This document shows, in pieces, positions 10,124 through 19,896 of a stretch of DNA of 64,000 nt. Below the pieces are notes generated by a model. The model was given only the letters and a program-made list of their open reading frames with translations. It was not told the DNA's origin and did no database searches. Each line of letters opens with the position of its first letter. The first letter of the stretch is position 1. This DNA comes from Lysobacteraceae bacterium NML93-0793 (lineage in GTDB: Bacteria; Pseudomonadota; Gammaproteobacteria; Xanthomonadales; Xanthomonadaceae). The position numbers and the translations under genes are program-made. Where the stretch lies: positions 1-64,000 of the forward strand of contig NTJG01000014.1 in assembly GCA_002324875.1 (NCBI GenBank). Reading direction: 5' to 3'.

Positions 10124-10921
10124 TCAGTCCGCCTTGCGGATCTTCGACGCATGGCGCGCCATCAACGCGAGTCGCCGTTCGTCCGACAGATGGCGCGTGA
10201 TCCCGTGCAGCAGGCGATAGCGCCAGCCGGGCACGGCGATCACCCGGCCGCGCTCGAGAGCGTCGAGGCCCGCACGCGCGACGTCGTTGGCATCGAGCCA
10301 GGCCCAGGCCGGCAGGCGGTCCATCATCGCCCGCGTGCCGGTGACGTCGTGGAACTCCGACCAGGTGAAGCCCGGGCACAGTGCGGTCACCCGCAGATCG
10401 CGATCCGCGTGTTCCTGCGCCAGCGATTCGCTGAAGCGGATCATGAAGGCCTTTGCGGCGCCGTAGAGGGTCTGGCCGCGCGAGCCCGGCATCAGGCCGG
10501 CGAACGACGCGACATTGAGGATGCGGCCATCCGGAAACGCACGCATCGACGGCAGCAGCCGCCAGGTGAGCTCGCACACCGAGGTCACCATCACCTGCAG
10601 AAAGTCGGCGTGGCGGCCCCATTCGACCGCATCGAACCGGCCGGGAACGCCGTAGCCGGCGTTGTTGACCAGCATGCGCACCTGCAGGCCGCGGTGCTCG
10701 ATGGCGTCGACCAGGCCCGCGACAGCGGCTGCGTCGGCGAGATCGGCCGGCACCACGTGCACGTCGACGCGGTCGCGCAGCTCGGTCGCCAGCGCCTCCA
10801 GCCGGTCAACACGCCGCGCGGTGAGGATCAGCGGGACGCCGCGCGTCGCGAGCGCACGCGCGATCGCCGCGCCGATGCCGCTCGACGCGCCGGTGACCAG
10901 TGCATGGCCGGTGGCCGCCAT
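10124..10921 (-). CDS. SDR-family NAD(P)-dependent oxidoreductase
   Basis: This 265-residue classical short-chain dehydrogenase has the cofactor motif GASSGIG (residues 11-17), the NNAG motif (86-89), catalytic S139 and the Y153-x3-K157 pair (LYGAAKAF). The ATG at 10921 is preceded by an AAGGAGCG ribosome-binding site; an earlier in-frame ATG at 10996 lacks one. The C-terminal helix and arginine-rich end resemble DltE/YqjQ-like short-chain dehydrogenases of unknown substrate. It is transcribed divergently from tpiA with about 115 bases between start codons and has its own terminator. The substrate is not predictable. Confidence 0.88.
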   Translation of the reverse strand: MAATGHALVTGASSGIGAAIARALATRGVPLILTARRVDRLEALATELRDRVDVHVVPADLADAAAVAGLVDAIEHRGLQVRMLVNNAGYGVPGRFDAVEWGRHADFLQVMVTSVCELTWRLLPSMRAFPDGRILNVASFAGLMPGSRGQTLYGAAKAFMIRFSESLAQEHADRDLRVTALCPGFTWSEFHDVTGTRAMMDRLPAWAWLDANDVARAGLDALERGRVIAVPGWRYRLLHGITRHLSDERRLALMARHASKIRKAD

Positions 10922-11037
10922 GGTGTCCGCTCCTTGGTTGGAGCATCGACTGTAGCGCCCGCGGGAGCGGGCCGCCGACAGGCGCGGCGGGTGCATCGGC
11001 TATCCTCGTGCCCCCATTGTGTATTCAGGAGCGCCCG

Positions 11038-11784
11038 ATGCGCCGCAGGATCGTCGCCGGTAACTGGAAGCTGCACGGCAGCCGCGCCTTCGCCACGCCG
11101 CTGGTCGAGGCGATCGCCGCCGGACGCCCGGACGGCGGCGTCGAACTGCTGGTGCTGCCGCCGTTCCCCTATCTGCCGTTGCTGGCCCAGGCCGCGCGCG
11201 GCGTGGCCCTCGGCGCCCAGGACGTGAGTGCGCACGACGGCGGCGCGTACACCGGCGAGGTCTCGGCCGCGATGCTGGCCGATGTCGGCGCGACCCACGC
11301 GCTGGTCGGCCACAGCGAGCGTCGCCAGTACCACGGCGAGGACGACGCCCTGGTAGCGCGCAAGTTCAAGGCGGCACGGGATGCCGGGCTGGTGCCGGTG
11401 CTGTGCGTGGGCGAGACCCGCGAGCAGCGCGAAGCCGGGCGCACCGAGACCGTGATCGGCGCCCAGCTCGAGGCGGTGATCGCCCATGCGGGCATCGTCG
11501 CATTCGACGGCGCGATCGTCGCCTACGAGCCGGTCTGGGCGATCGGCACCGGCCTGACCGCCAGTCCGGAGCAGGCGCAGGCGGTGCACGCCTTCCTGCG
11601 TGGCGTGGTGGCGCGGCACGATGCTAGAATTGCCGATTCGTTGCCGCTGCTGTATGGCGGCAGCTGCAAGCCCGACAACGCCGCCGCGATTTTCGCGCAG
11701 CCCGACGTCGACGGCGGATTGATCGGGGGCGCCTCGCTGGCGGCCGACGACTTCCTCGCCATCGCCGTCGCGGCCGTTCGCTGA
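11038..11784 (+). CDS. tpiA: Triose-phosphate isomerase
   Basis: The 248-residue glycolytic TIM barrel interconverts dihydroxyacetone phosphate and glyceraldehyde 3-phosphate. The active-site residues are K11 (AGNWKLHG), H92 (VGHSERR) and E164 (AYEPVWAIGTG), with the GGASL phosphate loop near the end. The ATG at 11038 follows a CAGGAG ribosome-binding site. TATCCT at 11001-11006 could be the -10 of its promoter, with no clear -35. It is followed after 58 bases by secG, as in many gammaproteobacteria. Confidence 0.97.
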   Translation: MRRRIVAGNWKLHGSRAFATPLVEAIAAGRPDGGVELLVLPPFPYLPLLAQAARGVALGAQDVSAHDGGAYTGEVSAAMLADVGATHALVGHSERRQYHGEDDALVARKFKAARDAGLVPVLCVGETREQREAGRTETVIGAQLEAVIAHAGIVAFDGAIVAYEPVWAIGTGLTASPEQAQAVHAFLRGVVARHDARIADSLPLLYGGSCKPDNAAAIFAQPDVDGGLIGGASLAADDFLAIAVAAVR

Positions 11785-11842
11785 CCGCCACCGCGCAGCG
11801 GGCATACCACGCCGTCCCGAGACCATCCCGAGCGCCCACGCA

Positions 11843-12292
11843 ATGCTGCTGACCGTCTTCAATATCCTGTTCGTCATCGTCGCGATCGCGATGATCGCGT
11901 TGATCCTGATGCAGCGCGGCGCCGGGGCGCAGGCGGGTTCCGGCTTCGGCGGCGGCGCCTCGGCGACCGTCTTCGGCGCGCGCGGCTCGTCGAACTTCCT
12001 CTCCAAGGCCACCAAGTGGCTGGCGATCACGTTCTTCGCGATCACGCTGTTCATGGCGTGGTATGCGGTGCACCGCGCCAATCCCAATGCGATGGACATG
12101 GATCTGGGCGTCATGGGCAGTGCCATGCCCGCCGCGCCTGGCGATCGCCCGGTGCCTGCCGCGCCGGCTGCGGGGACCGTGCCTCAGGCGCCTGCCGCGG
12201 ATGCGGCCGTGCCTGCCGCGCCGGCCGTCGAGTCCGCGACGGACGCGCCGCCTGCAACGGAATCGTCGCAAGAGACTCCCCAGACGAATTGA
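11843..12292 (+). CDS. secG: Protein-export membrane protein SecG
   Basis: The 149-residue subunit of the SecYEG translocon has two transmembrane helices (residues about 1-24 and 56-76) and the conserved LMQRGAGAQAGSGFGGGASATVFGARGSSNFLSKAT loop between them. It carries an Ala/Pro-rich C-terminal tail of about 70 residues, longer than E. coli SecG (110 residues) but common in xanthomonads. It probably forms a transcript with tpiA and is followed by tRNA-Leu(GAG), the same tpiA-secG-tRNA-nuoA order seen widely in the group. Confidence 0.95.
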   Translation: MLLTVFNILFVIVAIAMIALILMQRGAGAQAGSGFGGGASATVFGARGSSNFLSKATKWLAITFFAITLFMAWYAVHRANPNAMDMDLGVMGSAMPAAPGDRPVPAAPAAGTVPQAPAADAAVPAAPAVESATDAPPATESSQETPQTN

Positions 12293-12354
12293 TTCCGTCT
12301 ACAATGCGCGGCTCCCGACGCGCGGATGCGCACGCGGGACAGGTTTCGAGATTT

Positions 12355-12439
12355 GCCCAGGTGGCGGAATTGGTAGACGCACTACCTTGAGGTGGTAGCG
12401 GCTTAGGTCGTGGGGGTTCGAGTCCCCCCTTGGGCACCA
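12355..12439 (+). tRNA. tRNA-Leu(GAG)
   Basis: The sequence folds into a class II tRNA: acceptor GCCCAGG pairs with CTTGGGC with one G-U, D-arm GGCGGAATTGGTAGACGC, anticodon stem CTACC/GGTAG with loop TTGAGGT, long variable arm, T-arm GGGGGTTCGAGTCCCCC, and an encoded CCA end (12437-12439). The anticodon is GAG (12389-12391), reading CUC and CUU. A TACAAT hexamer at 12300-12305 may be its own -10; otherwise it is processed from the tpiA-secG transcript. Confidence 0.96.
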
Positions 12440-12480
12440 TCGGAACACACGGACGGCGGTCACGCGGTCCGGACGAAGCA

Positions 12481-12501
12481 CCCCGCGAAAGCGGGGTTTT
12501 T
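12481..12501 (+). terminator. Intrinsic terminator after tRNA-Leu(GAG)
   Basis: CCCCGC-GAAA-GCGGGG is a perfect stem with a stable tetraloop, followed by TTTTT. It insulates the tpiA-secG-tRNA transcript from the nuo promoter about 100 bases downstream. Confidence 0.85.
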
Positions 12502-12603
12502 CGTATGTGGGGATCCGGATGCATCGCGGCCGCGTACTGTCGGGTGACACGGCATCCGGTGGCCTGCGCGAGGCCGGTTTCGCGGTTGCAGCCGCGGTGA
12601 ATC

Positions 12604-12634
12604 GTTTACTCGCCGGTTCTGTAAACGGTACAAT
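12604..12634 (+). promoter_or_regulatory. nuo operon promoter overlapped by an inverted repeat
   Basis: TTTACT (12605-12610) and TACAAT (12629-12634) are spaced by 18 bases and form a good sigma-70 promoter, the best upstream of nuoA. GTTTAC (12604-12609) and GTAAAC (12621-12626) form a perfect inverted repeat with an 11-base gap lying between the -35 and the -10. That is a position where a bound protein would block polymerase. The regulator is unknown. Confidence 0.6.
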
Positions 12635-12640
12635 GACGTG

Positions 12641-12769
12641 GATCGGGCGTTCGCCGTTTTTGCGGCTAGACGCCCGATGTGCGTGAAGCGTTTGACCGCT
12701 TCGCTAGTGCGGCGCCCCGGGCGCCGAGCCAAGGCCGCTTCGTGCGGCTGTAGCCGAGAGAACATCCGC
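12641..12769 (+). promoter_or_regulatory. Structured 5' leader RNA of the nuo operon
   Basis: If transcription starts near 12641, the nuoA leader is about 129 nt and is almost entirely foldable. Stem A pairs ATCGGGCGT (12642-12650) with ACGCCCGAT (12670-12678), enclosing an inner GCCG/CGGC stem. Stem B is GAAGCG (12685-12690) with CGCTTC (12697-12702). Stem C pairs GGCGC and GCGCC around 12711-12725. Stem D pairs GCCGC (12734-12738) with GCGGC (12744-12748). No terminator follows, so any control would act on translation or RNA stability. It matches no riboswitch class I recognise. Confidence 0.5.
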
Positions 12770-13126
12770 GTGCTGGCCGAATATCTGCCGACCCTGCTGT
12801 TCCTGATCGTTGCCACGGGGATCGGCATCGCCTTGCTGGTCATTGGCAACCTGCTCGGGCCCAAGCGCCCGTCGCTCGAGAAGCTGTCGGCGTACGAATG
12901 CGGATTCGAGGCATTCGAGGACGCGCGCATGCAGTTCGACGTGCGCTACTACCTCATCGCGATCCAGTTCATCGTCTTCGATCTGGAAATCATCTTCATC
13001 GTGCCCTGGGCCACCGTGTTTCGCGAACTCGGCGTGCTCGGCCTGATCGAGATGGGCATCTTCGCCGGCATGCTGCTGCTCGGCTTCGTTTACGTGTGGA
13101 AGAAGGGAGCGCTGGAATGGGAGTGA
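12770..13126 (+). CDS. nuoA: NADH-quinone oxidoreductase subunit A
   Basis: The 118-residue membrane subunit of complex I has three transmembrane helices (about residues 5-28, 58-80, 88-110) and the conserved cytoplasmic loop [23 protein letters not shown]. The start is the GTG at 12770, preceded by a weak GAGAG ribosome-binding site. The frame is open upstream, but that extension covers the structured leader and is not family-like. The last bases overlap nuoB by ten. This begins the 14-gene nuo operon, which couples NADH oxidation and quinone reduction to proton pumping. Confidence 0.95.
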   Translation: MLAEYLPTLLFLIVATGIGIALLVIGNLLGPKRPSLEKLSAYECGFEAFEDARMQFDVRYYLIAIQFIVFDLEIIFIVPWATVFRELGVLGLIEMGIFAGMLLLGFVYVWKKGALEWE

Positions 13127-13695
13127 ACCAGACCGTCGCGCGCCTGATGAACAACCCGCTGCCGGAAGGCCGGGTGGACGACATCCTGCGCCCGGAAGGC
13201 GAGAACCCGCTGCTCGAGCGCGGTTTCGTCACGACCAGTTCCGATGCGCTGCTCAACTGGGCACGCACCGGCTCGATGTGGCCGATGACCTTCGGTCTGG
13301 CCTGCTGCGCAGTCGAAATGATGCACGCCGGCGCCGCGCGTCTCGATCTCGACCGTTACGGCGTGGTGTTCCGTCCCAGCCCGCGCCAGTCGGACGTGAT
13401 GATCGTGGCCGGCACGCTGGTCAACAAGATGGCGCCGGCGCTGCGCCGGGTCTACGACCAGATGCCCGATCCGAAGTGGGTCATTTCGATGGGCAGCTGT
13501 GCCAACGGCGGCGGCTACTACCATTACTCGTACTCGGTGGTGCGCGGTTGCGATCGCATCGTGCCGGTCGACGTCTACGTGCCGGGCTGTCCGCCGACGG
13601 CCGAGGCGCTGGTCTACGGCATCCTGCAGCTGCAGAAGAAGATCCGCCGCGCCACCAATTTCGGCGACACCAAGACGGGCCTTCGCGATGCGTGA
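13117..13695 (+). CDS. nuoB: NADH-quinone oxidoreductase subunit B
   Basis: The 192-residue subunit holds the terminal 4Fe-4S cluster N2 that passes electrons to quinone. The ligands are the adjacent C63-C64 ([11 protein letters not shown]), C128 ([10 protein letters not shown]) and C158 ([11 protein letters not shown]). The ATG at 13117 lies inside the nuoA end (10-base overlap), and its own end overlaps nuoC by eight bases, which suggests coupled translation through nuoABC. Confidence 0.97.
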   Translation: MGVNQTVARLMNNPLPEGRVDDILRPEGENPLLERGFVTTSSDALLNWARTGSMWPMTFGLACCAVEMMHAGAARLDLDRYGVVFRPSPRQSDVMIVAGTLVNKMAPALRRVYDQMPDPKWVISMGSCANGGGYYHYSYSVVRGCDRIVPVDVYVPGCPPTAEALVYGILQLQKKIRRATNFGDTKTGLRDA

Positions 13696-14446
13696 GTCGT
13701 CCACCGAATTCGCGGCGCGTCTGCGCAGCCGCTTCCCCGATGCCGACGTCGGCGTCGCGCTGCCGCGCGGCGAGGTGACCATCACCACCGCCGCTGACTG
13801 GCTCGAGACCTGTCGCGCACTGCGTGACGAGTTCGGCTTCGAGTCGCTGATCGATCTGTGCGGTGCCGACTACCTCAGCTACGGCAGCGACGAGTGGGAC
13901 ACCGACGTCTCCTCCGAAGGCTTCAGCCGTGGCGTCGAAGGTCGCGGGCCGGGACGTTTCAAGTTCGGCGAGACCGGCAGCCGCCAGGTCGCGCAGCCGC
14001 AGGGCGATGCCGCGATCCCGGTGCCGCAGCGCCGCTTCGCCGCCGTGGCCCAGCTGCTGTCGATCCAGCACAACCGCCGCGTGGCCGTGAAGTGCTTCGC
14101 GCCCAGCGACGATCTGCCCGTGGTGTCCTCGCTCACCGTGTTGTGGCCGGTCGCGAACTGGTTCGAGCGCGAGGCGTTCGACCTGTTCGGCGTGATCTTC
14201 GAAGGTCATCCGGATCTGCGCCGCATCCTCACCGACTACGGTTTCGTCGGCCATCCGTTCCGCAAGGATTTCCCGTTGATCGGCAATGTCGAAGTGCGTT
14301 ACGACGCCGAGCGCAAGCGCGTCGTGTACGAGCCCGTGACCTCGGTCGAGCCGCGCGTCGGCGTGCCGCGCGTGATCCGTGACGATGCCCGCTATGCGAC
14401 CGCGAGCGGTGAGCAGATGGCGCGGCGTGCGGAGGGCGGCAAGTGA
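13688..14446 (+). CDS. nuoC: NADH-quinone oxidoreductase subunit C
   Basis: This 252-residue peripheral-arm subunit is encoded separately from nuoD, unlike the fused nuoCD of E. coli. The family signature is [42 protein letters not shown] (residues about 156-197). It packs against NuoD and NuoI. The ATG at 13688 overlaps the nuoB stop and the gene ends with a four-base overlap into nuoD. An extra segment near residues 75-110 (after DEWDTDV) is poorly conserved in the family and looks like an insertion typical of xanthomonads. Confidence 0.95.
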   Translation: MRESSTEFAARLRSRFPDADVGVALPRGEVTITTAADWLETCRALRDEFGFESLIDLCGADYLSYGSDEWDTDVSSEGFSRGVEGRGPGRFKFGETGSRQVAQPQGDAAIPVPQRRFAAVAQLLSIQHNRRVAVKCFAPSDDLPVVSSLTVLWPVANWFEREAFDLFGVIFEGHPDLRRILTDYGFVGHPFRKDFPLIGNVEVRYDAERKRVVYEPVTSVEPRVGVPRVIRDDARYATASGEQMARRAEGGK

Positions 14447-15762
14447 TGAATGCCGTTCCGACGACGTCTCTGCATACGGCCAACACGACGCCGAGCGCCG
14501 AAGCGCTGAAGCAGGAAATCCGCAACTACACGTTCAACTTCGGTCCGCAGCATCCGTCCGCGCACGGCGTGCTGCGCCTGATCCTGGAGATGGACGGCGA
14601 AACCGTGATGCGCGCCGATCCGCACATCGGTCTGCTGCACCGTGGCACCGAGAAGCTGGCCGAGTCGAAGCCGTTCAACCAGTCGATCGGTTACATGGAT
14701 CGTCTCGACTACGTGTCGATGATGTGCAACGAGCACGCCTACGTGCGCGCGATCGAAACCCTGATGGGAATCGAGGCGCCCGAACGCGCGCAGTGGATCC
14801 GCACGTTGTTCGACGAGATCACGCGCATCCTCAACCACCTGATGTGGGTGGGCTCGAACGCACTCGACCTCGGCGCGATGGCGGTAATGCTCTACGCGTT
14901 CCGCGAGCGCGAAGAACTGATGGACGTCTACGAGGCGGTCTCGGGCGCGCGCATGCACGCGACTTACTACCGCCCGGGCGGTGTCTACCGCGATCTGCCG
15001 GACCGGATGCCGCAGTACGCTGAATCGCGCTGGCGCAAGGGCGAGAAGCTCAAGCGCTTCAACAAGTGGCGCGAAGGCTCGATGCTCGATTACCTCGACG
15101 CGTTCGCCAAGGATTTCCCGCGCCGCGTCGACGAGTACGAGACCCTGCTCACCGACAACCGCATCTGGAAGCAGCGCACCGTCGGCATCGGCGTGATTCC
15201 GCCGGAGATGGCCAAGGCCTGGGGCATGACCGGCCCGATGCTGCGCGGCTCGGGCATCGAATGGGATCTGCGCAAGACCCAGCCCTACGCCAAGTACACC
15301 GAGGTCGATTTCGACATCGCCGTCGGCGTCAACGGCGACTGCTACGACCGCTATCTCGTGCGTGTGTTCGAAATGCGCGAGTCGGCGAGGATCATCCAGC
15401 AGTGCGTGAACTGGCTGCGGGCCAACCCCGGCCCGGTCATGCTGGACAACTACAAGGTGTCGCCGCCCTCCCGCGAGGAGATGAAGGACGACATGGAAGC
15501 GCTGATCCACCACTTCAAGCTGTTCACCGAGGGCTATTGCGTGCCCGCGGGCGAAACCTACAGCGCGGTGGAGGCCCCCAAGGGCGAGTTCGGCTGCTAC
15601 ATGATCTCCGACGGCGCCAACAAGCCGTTCCGCGTGCACCTGCGTGCGCCCGGTTTCGCGCATCTCTCGTCGATGGATGCCATCACCAGCGGGCACATGC
15701 TGTCCGACGTGGTGGCGATGATCGGCACCTATGACATCGTGTTCGGAGAGGTCGACCGATGA
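14443..15762 (+). CDS. nuoD: NADH-quinone oxidoreductase subunit D
   Basis: The 439-residue 49-kDa-type subunit forms the quinone pocket with NuoB. The pocket loop [16 protein letters not shown] (residues about 32-47) contains the family's quinone-contact histidines. [31 protein letters not shown] and the C-terminal [10 protein letters not shown] end are all present. The N-terminus carries about 25 non-conserved residues. The start overlaps the nuoC stop and the stop overlaps the nuoE start by four bases. Confidence 0.97.
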   Translation: MMNAVPTTSLHTANTTPSAEALKQEIRNYTFNFGPQHPSAHGVLRLILEMDGETVMRADPHIGLLHRGTEKLAESKPFNQSIGYMDRLDYVSMMCNEHAYVRAIETLMGIEAPERAQWIRTLFDEITRILNHLMWVGSNALDLGAMAVMLYAFREREELMDVYEAVSGARMHATYYRPGGVYRDLPDRMPQYAESRWRKGEKLKRFNKWREGSMLDYLDAFAKDFPRRVDEYETLLTDNRIWKQRTVGIGVIPPEMAKAWGMTGPMLRGSGIEWDLRKTQPYAKYTEVDFDIAVGVNGDCYDRYLVRVFEMRESARIIQQCVNWLRANPGPVMLDNYKVSPPSREEMKDDMEALIHHFKLFTEGYCVPAGETYSAVEAPKGEFGCYMISDGANKPFRVHLRAPGFAHLSSMDAITSGHMLSDVVAMIGTYDIVFGEVDR

Positions 15763-16286
15763 AGGCGACTGGCAATTTCGAGAACGCCCGCAACGTCGAT
15801 CCGCTGGTCGTGCTCAGCGACGATACGCGCGCGCACATCGACCACTGGCTGACCAAGTTTCCCGAGGACCGCAAGCGCTCCGCGGTGCTGCAGGGTCTGT
15901 TCGCGGCCCAGGAACAGAACAACGGCTGGCTGACCGACGAGCTGATCGCCGGCGTCGCCAAGTATCTCGACCTGCCGCCCGTGTGGGCCTACGAGGTCGC
16001 GACGTTCTACTCGATGTTCGAAACCGAGCAGGTCGGCCGCAACAACGTCGCGTTCTGCACCAACATCAGCTGCTGGCTCAACGGCGCCGAGGACCTGGTC
16101 GCGCACGCCGAGAAGAAGCTCGGCTGCAAGCTCGGTGAATCCACCGCCGACGGTCGCGTCTACCTCAAGCGCGAGGAAGAGTGCGTCGCCGCGTGCTGCG
16201 GCGCGCCGGTCGTGGTCATCAACGGTCATTACCACGAGAAGCTCACGCCCGAAGGCGTCGACGAGCTGCTCGACGGTCTGAAGTAA
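15759..16286 (+). CDS. nuoE: NADH-quinone oxidoreductase subunit E
   Basis: The 175-residue thioredoxin-fold subunit binds the 2Fe-2S cluster N1a. The four ligands are C100 and C105 (FCTNISC) and C142 and C146 ([11 protein letters not shown]). The upstream helical part has the [18 protein letters not shown] motif. It forms the NADH-dehydrogenase module with NuoF and NuoG. Fourteen bases separate it from nuoF. Confidence 0.96.
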   Translation: MKATGNFENARNVDPLVVLSDDTRAHIDHWLTKFPEDRKRSAVLQGLFAAQEQNNGWLTDELIAGVAKYLDLPPVWAYEVATFYSMFETEQVGRNNVAFCTNISCWLNGAEDLVAHAEKKLGCKLGESTADGRVYLKREEECVAACCGAPVVVINGHYHEKLTPEGVDELLDGLK

Positions 16287-16300
16287 GGCATCGCGCGGAC

Positions 16301-17668
16301 ATGGCACATCACCATCCCAAGTCGTCCGAAGGTTACGGGCCCGTCGGGCCTGCGCCGAAGGACCACCAGGCGGTCTACACCACGCTGCATTTCGACAAGC
16401 CGTGGTCCTACGAGAACTACCTGAGAACCGGTGGTTACAGCGCGCTGCGCAGGATCATCGAAGAGAAGATCCCGCCGGCCGACGTCATCGAGATGGTCAA
16501 GCAGTCGGGCCTGCGCGGCCGCGGCGGTGCGGGCTTTCCGACCGGTCTGAAGTGGAGCTTCATGCCCAAGGGCGAGATGCAGAAGTACATCCTCTGCAAT
16601 TCGGACGAGTCCGAGCCGGGCACCGCCAAGGACCGCGACATCCTGCGCTACAACCCGCATGCGGTCATCGAAGGCATGGCGATCGCCTGCTACGCGACCG
16701 GCGCCGCGGTGGGCTACAACTACCTGCGCGGCGAGTTCCACCACGAGCCCTTCGAGCATCTGGAAGAGGCGACCGCCGAAGCCTATGCCAACGGCTGGCT
16801 GGGCAAGAACATTCTCGGTTCGGGCGTCGACATCGACCTGTACAACGCGCTCGGCGCGGGCGCCTACATCTGCGGTGAAGAAACCGCGCTGATGGAATCG
16901 CTGGAAGGCAAGAAGGGCCAGCCGCGGTTCAAGCCGCCGTTTCCGGCCAACTTCGGCCTCTACGGCAAGCCGACGACGATCAACAACACCGAAACCTTCG
17001 CGTCCGTGCCGGCGATCGTCCGCAACGGCGCCGAGTGGTTCATGGGCCTGGGCAAGCCGAACAACGGCGGCTGCAAGATCTTCTCGGTGTCCGGCCATGT
17101 CGCGAAGCCGGGGAATCACGAGATCCGTCTCGGCACGCCGTTCGCCGAGCTGCTCGAGATGTGCGGCGGCATGCGCGAGGGCCGCACGATCAAGGGCGTG
17201 ATTCCGGGTGGTTCGTCGATGCCGGTGCTGCCGGGCGAGACCATGATGGGCCTGACGATGGATTACGACGCCCTGCAGAAGGCCGGTTCCGGTCTCGGCT
17301 CGGGCGCGGTCATCGTCATGGACGACAGCACCTGCATGGTGCGCGCCTGCCGTCGCATCTCGCGCTTCTACTGGAAGGAAAGCTGCGGCCAGTGCACCCC
17401 GTGCCGCGAAGGCACCGGCTGGATGCACCGCATGCTCGACCGAATCTGCCGCTTCGAAGCGACGACCGACGACCTGCAGATGCTGCGCGCCGCCGCAGGC
17501 CAGATCGAGGGCCACACGATCTGCGCGTTCGGTGAAGCGGCCGCGTGGCCGGTGCAGGGCTTCCTGCGTCATTTCTGGGACGAGTTCGAGTACGCGATCG
17601 TGAACAAGCGCTTCCTCGTCGACGACCAGCGCAATGGCACCGTGGTGCCCAAGGCAGTCGCCGCATGA
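16301..17668 (+). CDS. nuoF: NADH-quinone oxidoreductase subunit F (NADH/FMN-binding)
   Basis: The 455-residue subunit binds NADH and FMN and carries cluster N3. The FMN/NADH glycine-rich site is [16 protein letters not shown] (residues about 69-84), followed by the FMN-site [15 protein letters not shown]. Three N3 ligands are in [11 protein letters not shown] and the fourth in TICAFGE near the C-terminus. The ATG at 16301 starts [14 protein letters not shown]; the earlier open frame overlaps nuoE and is rejected. The nuoG start overlaps its stop by four bases. Confidence 0.97.
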   Translation: MAHHHPKSSEGYGPVGPAPKDHQAVYTTLHFDKPWSYENYLRTGGYSALRRIIEEKIPPADVIEMVKQSGLRGRGGAGFPTGLKWSFMPKGEMQKYILCNSDESEPGTAKDRDILRYNPHAVIEGMAIACYATGAAVGYNYLRGEFHHEPFEHLEEATAEAYANGWLGKNILGSGVDIDLYNALGAGAYICGEETALMESLEGKKGQPRFKPPFPANFGLYGKPTTINNTETFASVPAIVRNGAEWFMGLGKPNNGGCKIFSVSGHVAKPGNHEIRLGTPFAELLEMCGGMREGRTIKGVIPGGSSMPVLPGETMMGLTMDYDALQKAGSGLGSGAVIVMDDSTCMVRACRRISRFYWKESCGQCTPCREGTGWMHRMLDRICRFEATTDDLQMLRAAAGQIEGHTICAFGEAAAWPVQGFLRHFWDEFEYAIVNKRFLVDDQRNGTVVPKAVAA

Positions 17669-19896
17669 GCGCGCAACCCGTGAATCCGAACCTGCCGCCC
17701 GACCACGTCACCGTCTTCATCGACGGCGTCGAACTGGCCGCGCCCAAGGGCTCGATGATCATCCATGCCGCCGACAAGGCCGGCATTCCGATCCCGCGCT
17801 TCTGCTACCACGACAAGCTGGCGATCGCGGCCAACTGCCGCATGTGCCTGGTCGAAGTGGAGAAGATGCCCAAGCCCGCGCCGGCCTGCGCCACGCCGGT
17901 GATGGACGGCATGCAGGTCGTCACGCGCAGCGAGAAGGCGCTGAAGTCGCAGCGCAACGTGATGGAATTCCTGCTGATCAACCATCCGCTCGACTGTCCG
18001 ATCTGCGATCAGGGCGGCGAGTGCGAACTGCAGGATCTCTCGCTCGGTTACGGCCGCTCGGTCAGCCGGTTCGCCGAGCGCAAGCGCGTCGTCGCCGACG
18101 AGGATCTCGGCCCGCTGGTCGCCACCGAGATGACCCGCTGCATCCAGTGCACGCGCTGCGTGCGCTTCACTGCGGAAATCGCCGGCACCTACGAGCTGGG
18201 CGGCATGCAGCGCGGTGAGAACCTGCAGATCGGCACCTATGACGGCAAGCCCTTGACGACGGAGCTCTCGGGCAATGTCATCGACGTCTGTCCGGTCGGC
18301 GCGCTGACCAACAAGGTGTTCCGTTTCCGCGCGCGTCCGTGGGAACTGATCGCACGTGAATCGCTCGGCGGCCACGATGCGCTGGGCAGCAACCTGTTCC
18401 TGCATCTGCGCCGCGGCGACGTGATGCGCGCGGTGCCGCGCGACAACGAAGCCGTCAACGAGTGCTGGCTGTCGGATCGCGACCGCTGGTCCCACCAGGG
18501 CCTGACGGCCGACGACCGCGCCGTGCATCCGCTGGTCAAGGACGGCGGCGAATGGCGGCAGGCCTCGTGGGACGAGGCGCTGGTGCGTGCGGCGAAGATC
18601 CTGCGCGACAACCCCGCCGACGAACTCGGCATGCTGGTGCATCCGGCGACCTCGAACGAGGAGGGCGCCTTGCTGGCGCGCCTGGCCGAGGCGCTGGGCA
18701 CCGGTAATCTCGATCACCGCATCGCGCAGCGCGACCTGTCGGACGGCGCGATCGCCGAGCCGTTCGCGATGCCGGTCGCCGAGCTGGACAAGGCCGATGC
18801 CGTCCTGATCGTCGGTTCGAACCTGCGCCACGAAGTGCCGCTGCTGCACCAGCGCGTGCGCCAGGCCTGGCGCCAGGGCGCGAAGGTCTACGTCGTCAAT
18901 CCGGTCGATTTCGAGTTCACGTTCGACATCGCCGACAAGGCCATCGTGCCACCGTCGAAGATCGCCGAAACGCTGCGGGTCGCCGAACTGGGTGACGCGC
19001 TGCGCGGTGCGAAGCACGCCGCGATCATCGTCGGCGGCCAGGCGGAAACGAGTGCCCATGCCGCCGAAATCCGCCAGGCCGCGGCCGCGCTCGCGGCCGA
19101 GACGGGTGCAGCGCTGTGCCGGATTCCGCAGGGCGCCAATGCCGTGGGCCTGTCGCGCGCCGGCGTGTTGCCGACCTCGCGTGATGCCAACGCGATGCTG
19201 GCCGAACGCCGCAGCGCCTACGTGACCTACGGCATCGAGCCGGGTCTGGACTTCGCCGATCAGGCGAAGTCGATGCAGGCACTGGGCGCAGCGCAGGTCG
19301 TGGCCTTCAGCCACTTCGCCTGCCAGTCCACGCGTGCGGTCGCCGACGTGATCCTGCCGATCGGCGCGCTGGCCGAGATCGATGCCTCGTTGACCAATCT
19401 CGACGGGCGCGAGCAGCGCGCCGTGGCCGCGGGCCGCCTGCCGGGCGATGCCCGTGCCGGCTGGCGCGTGCTGCGTGCGCTGGGCGGCGAGCTCGGTGTC
19501 GCGGGCTTCGAGTTCACCGATCTCGCCGGCCTGCGTGCTGGTCTTCAGCAACAGACGGTCGATGTCGCGCGCTCGAACGCGCCAGTCGTCGATGGCGACG
19601 GCCTCGAACTTGCGGTGAGCCAGGCCATCTACCGCGTCGACGGCCTGACCCGTCGCGCGGCGGCATTGCAGTCGCACCCGCTGACGCTGGGCCCGCGCGT
19701 CGTGCTGCATCCGGATGATGCCCGTACCCACGGCGTCGCCGACGGCGCGATGGCGAAGGTGTCCAACGCGGTCGGCACCGCGACGCTGCAGGTGGCGGTC
19801 GACGACCGCGTCGCGCCGGGCGCGGCATGGGTGGAATCGGGCTATGGGGCTACGGCAGCACTGGCGGCCGGCAAGGTGAAGGTGGTGGCGGCATGA
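17665..19896 (+). CDS. nuoG: NADH-quinone oxidoreductase subunit G
   Basis: The 743-residue subunit has an N-terminal ferredoxin domain (2Fe-2S ligands around PRFCYHDKL and [10 protein letters not shown]), the His/Cys 4Fe-4S N5 region ([18 protein letters not shown]) and the N4 region ([14 protein letters not shown] with the distal VCPVGALT at about residue 209). A molybdopterin-oxidoreductase-like domain without cofactor fills the rest. It is shorter than E. coli NuoG (about 908 residues). Where E. coli has the N7 CxxCxxxC motif, this protein has [11 protein letters not shown], so cluster N7 is absent, as in most complex I enzymes. Confidence 0.96.
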   Translation: MSAQPVNPNLPPDHVTVFIDGVELAAPKGSMIIHAADKAGIPIPRFCYHDKLAIAANCRMCLVEVEKMPKPAPACATPVMDGMQVVTRSEKALKSQRNVMEFLLINHPLDCPICDQGGECELQDLSLGYGRSVSRFAERKRVVADEDLGPLVATEMTRCIQCTRCVRFTAEIAGTYELGGMQRGENLQIGTYDGKPLTTELSGNVIDVCPVGALTNKVFRFRARPWELIARESLGGHDALGSNLFLHLRRGDVMRAVPRDNEAVNECWLSDRDRWSHQGLTADDRAVHPLVKDGGEWRQASWDEALVRAAKILRDNPADELGMLVHPATSNEEGALLARLAEALGTGNLDHRIAQRDLSDGAIAEPFAMPVAELDKADAVLIVGSNLRHEVPLLHQRVRQAWRQGAKVYVVNPVDFEFTFDIADKAIVPPSKIAETLRVAELGDALRGAKHAAIIVGGQAETSAHAAEIRQAAAALAAETGAALCRIPQGANAVGLSRAGVLPTSRDANAMLAERRSAYVTYGIEPGLDFADQAKSMQALGAAQVVAFSHFACQSTRAVADVILPIGALAEIDASLTNLDGREQRAVAAGRLPGDARAGWRVLRALGGELGVAGFEFTDLAGLRAGLQQQTVDVARSNAPVVDGDGLELAVSQAIYRVDGLTRRAAALQSHPLTLGPRVVLHPDDARTHGVADGAMAKVSNAVGTATLQVAVDDRVAPGAAWVESGYGATAALAAGKVKVVAA

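Noticed and set aside
18350-18480. Loss of cluster N7 in NuoG as a defect
   Set aside because: N7 is off the electron path and absent in most complex I enzymes, including xanthomonad ones; not a sign of decay.
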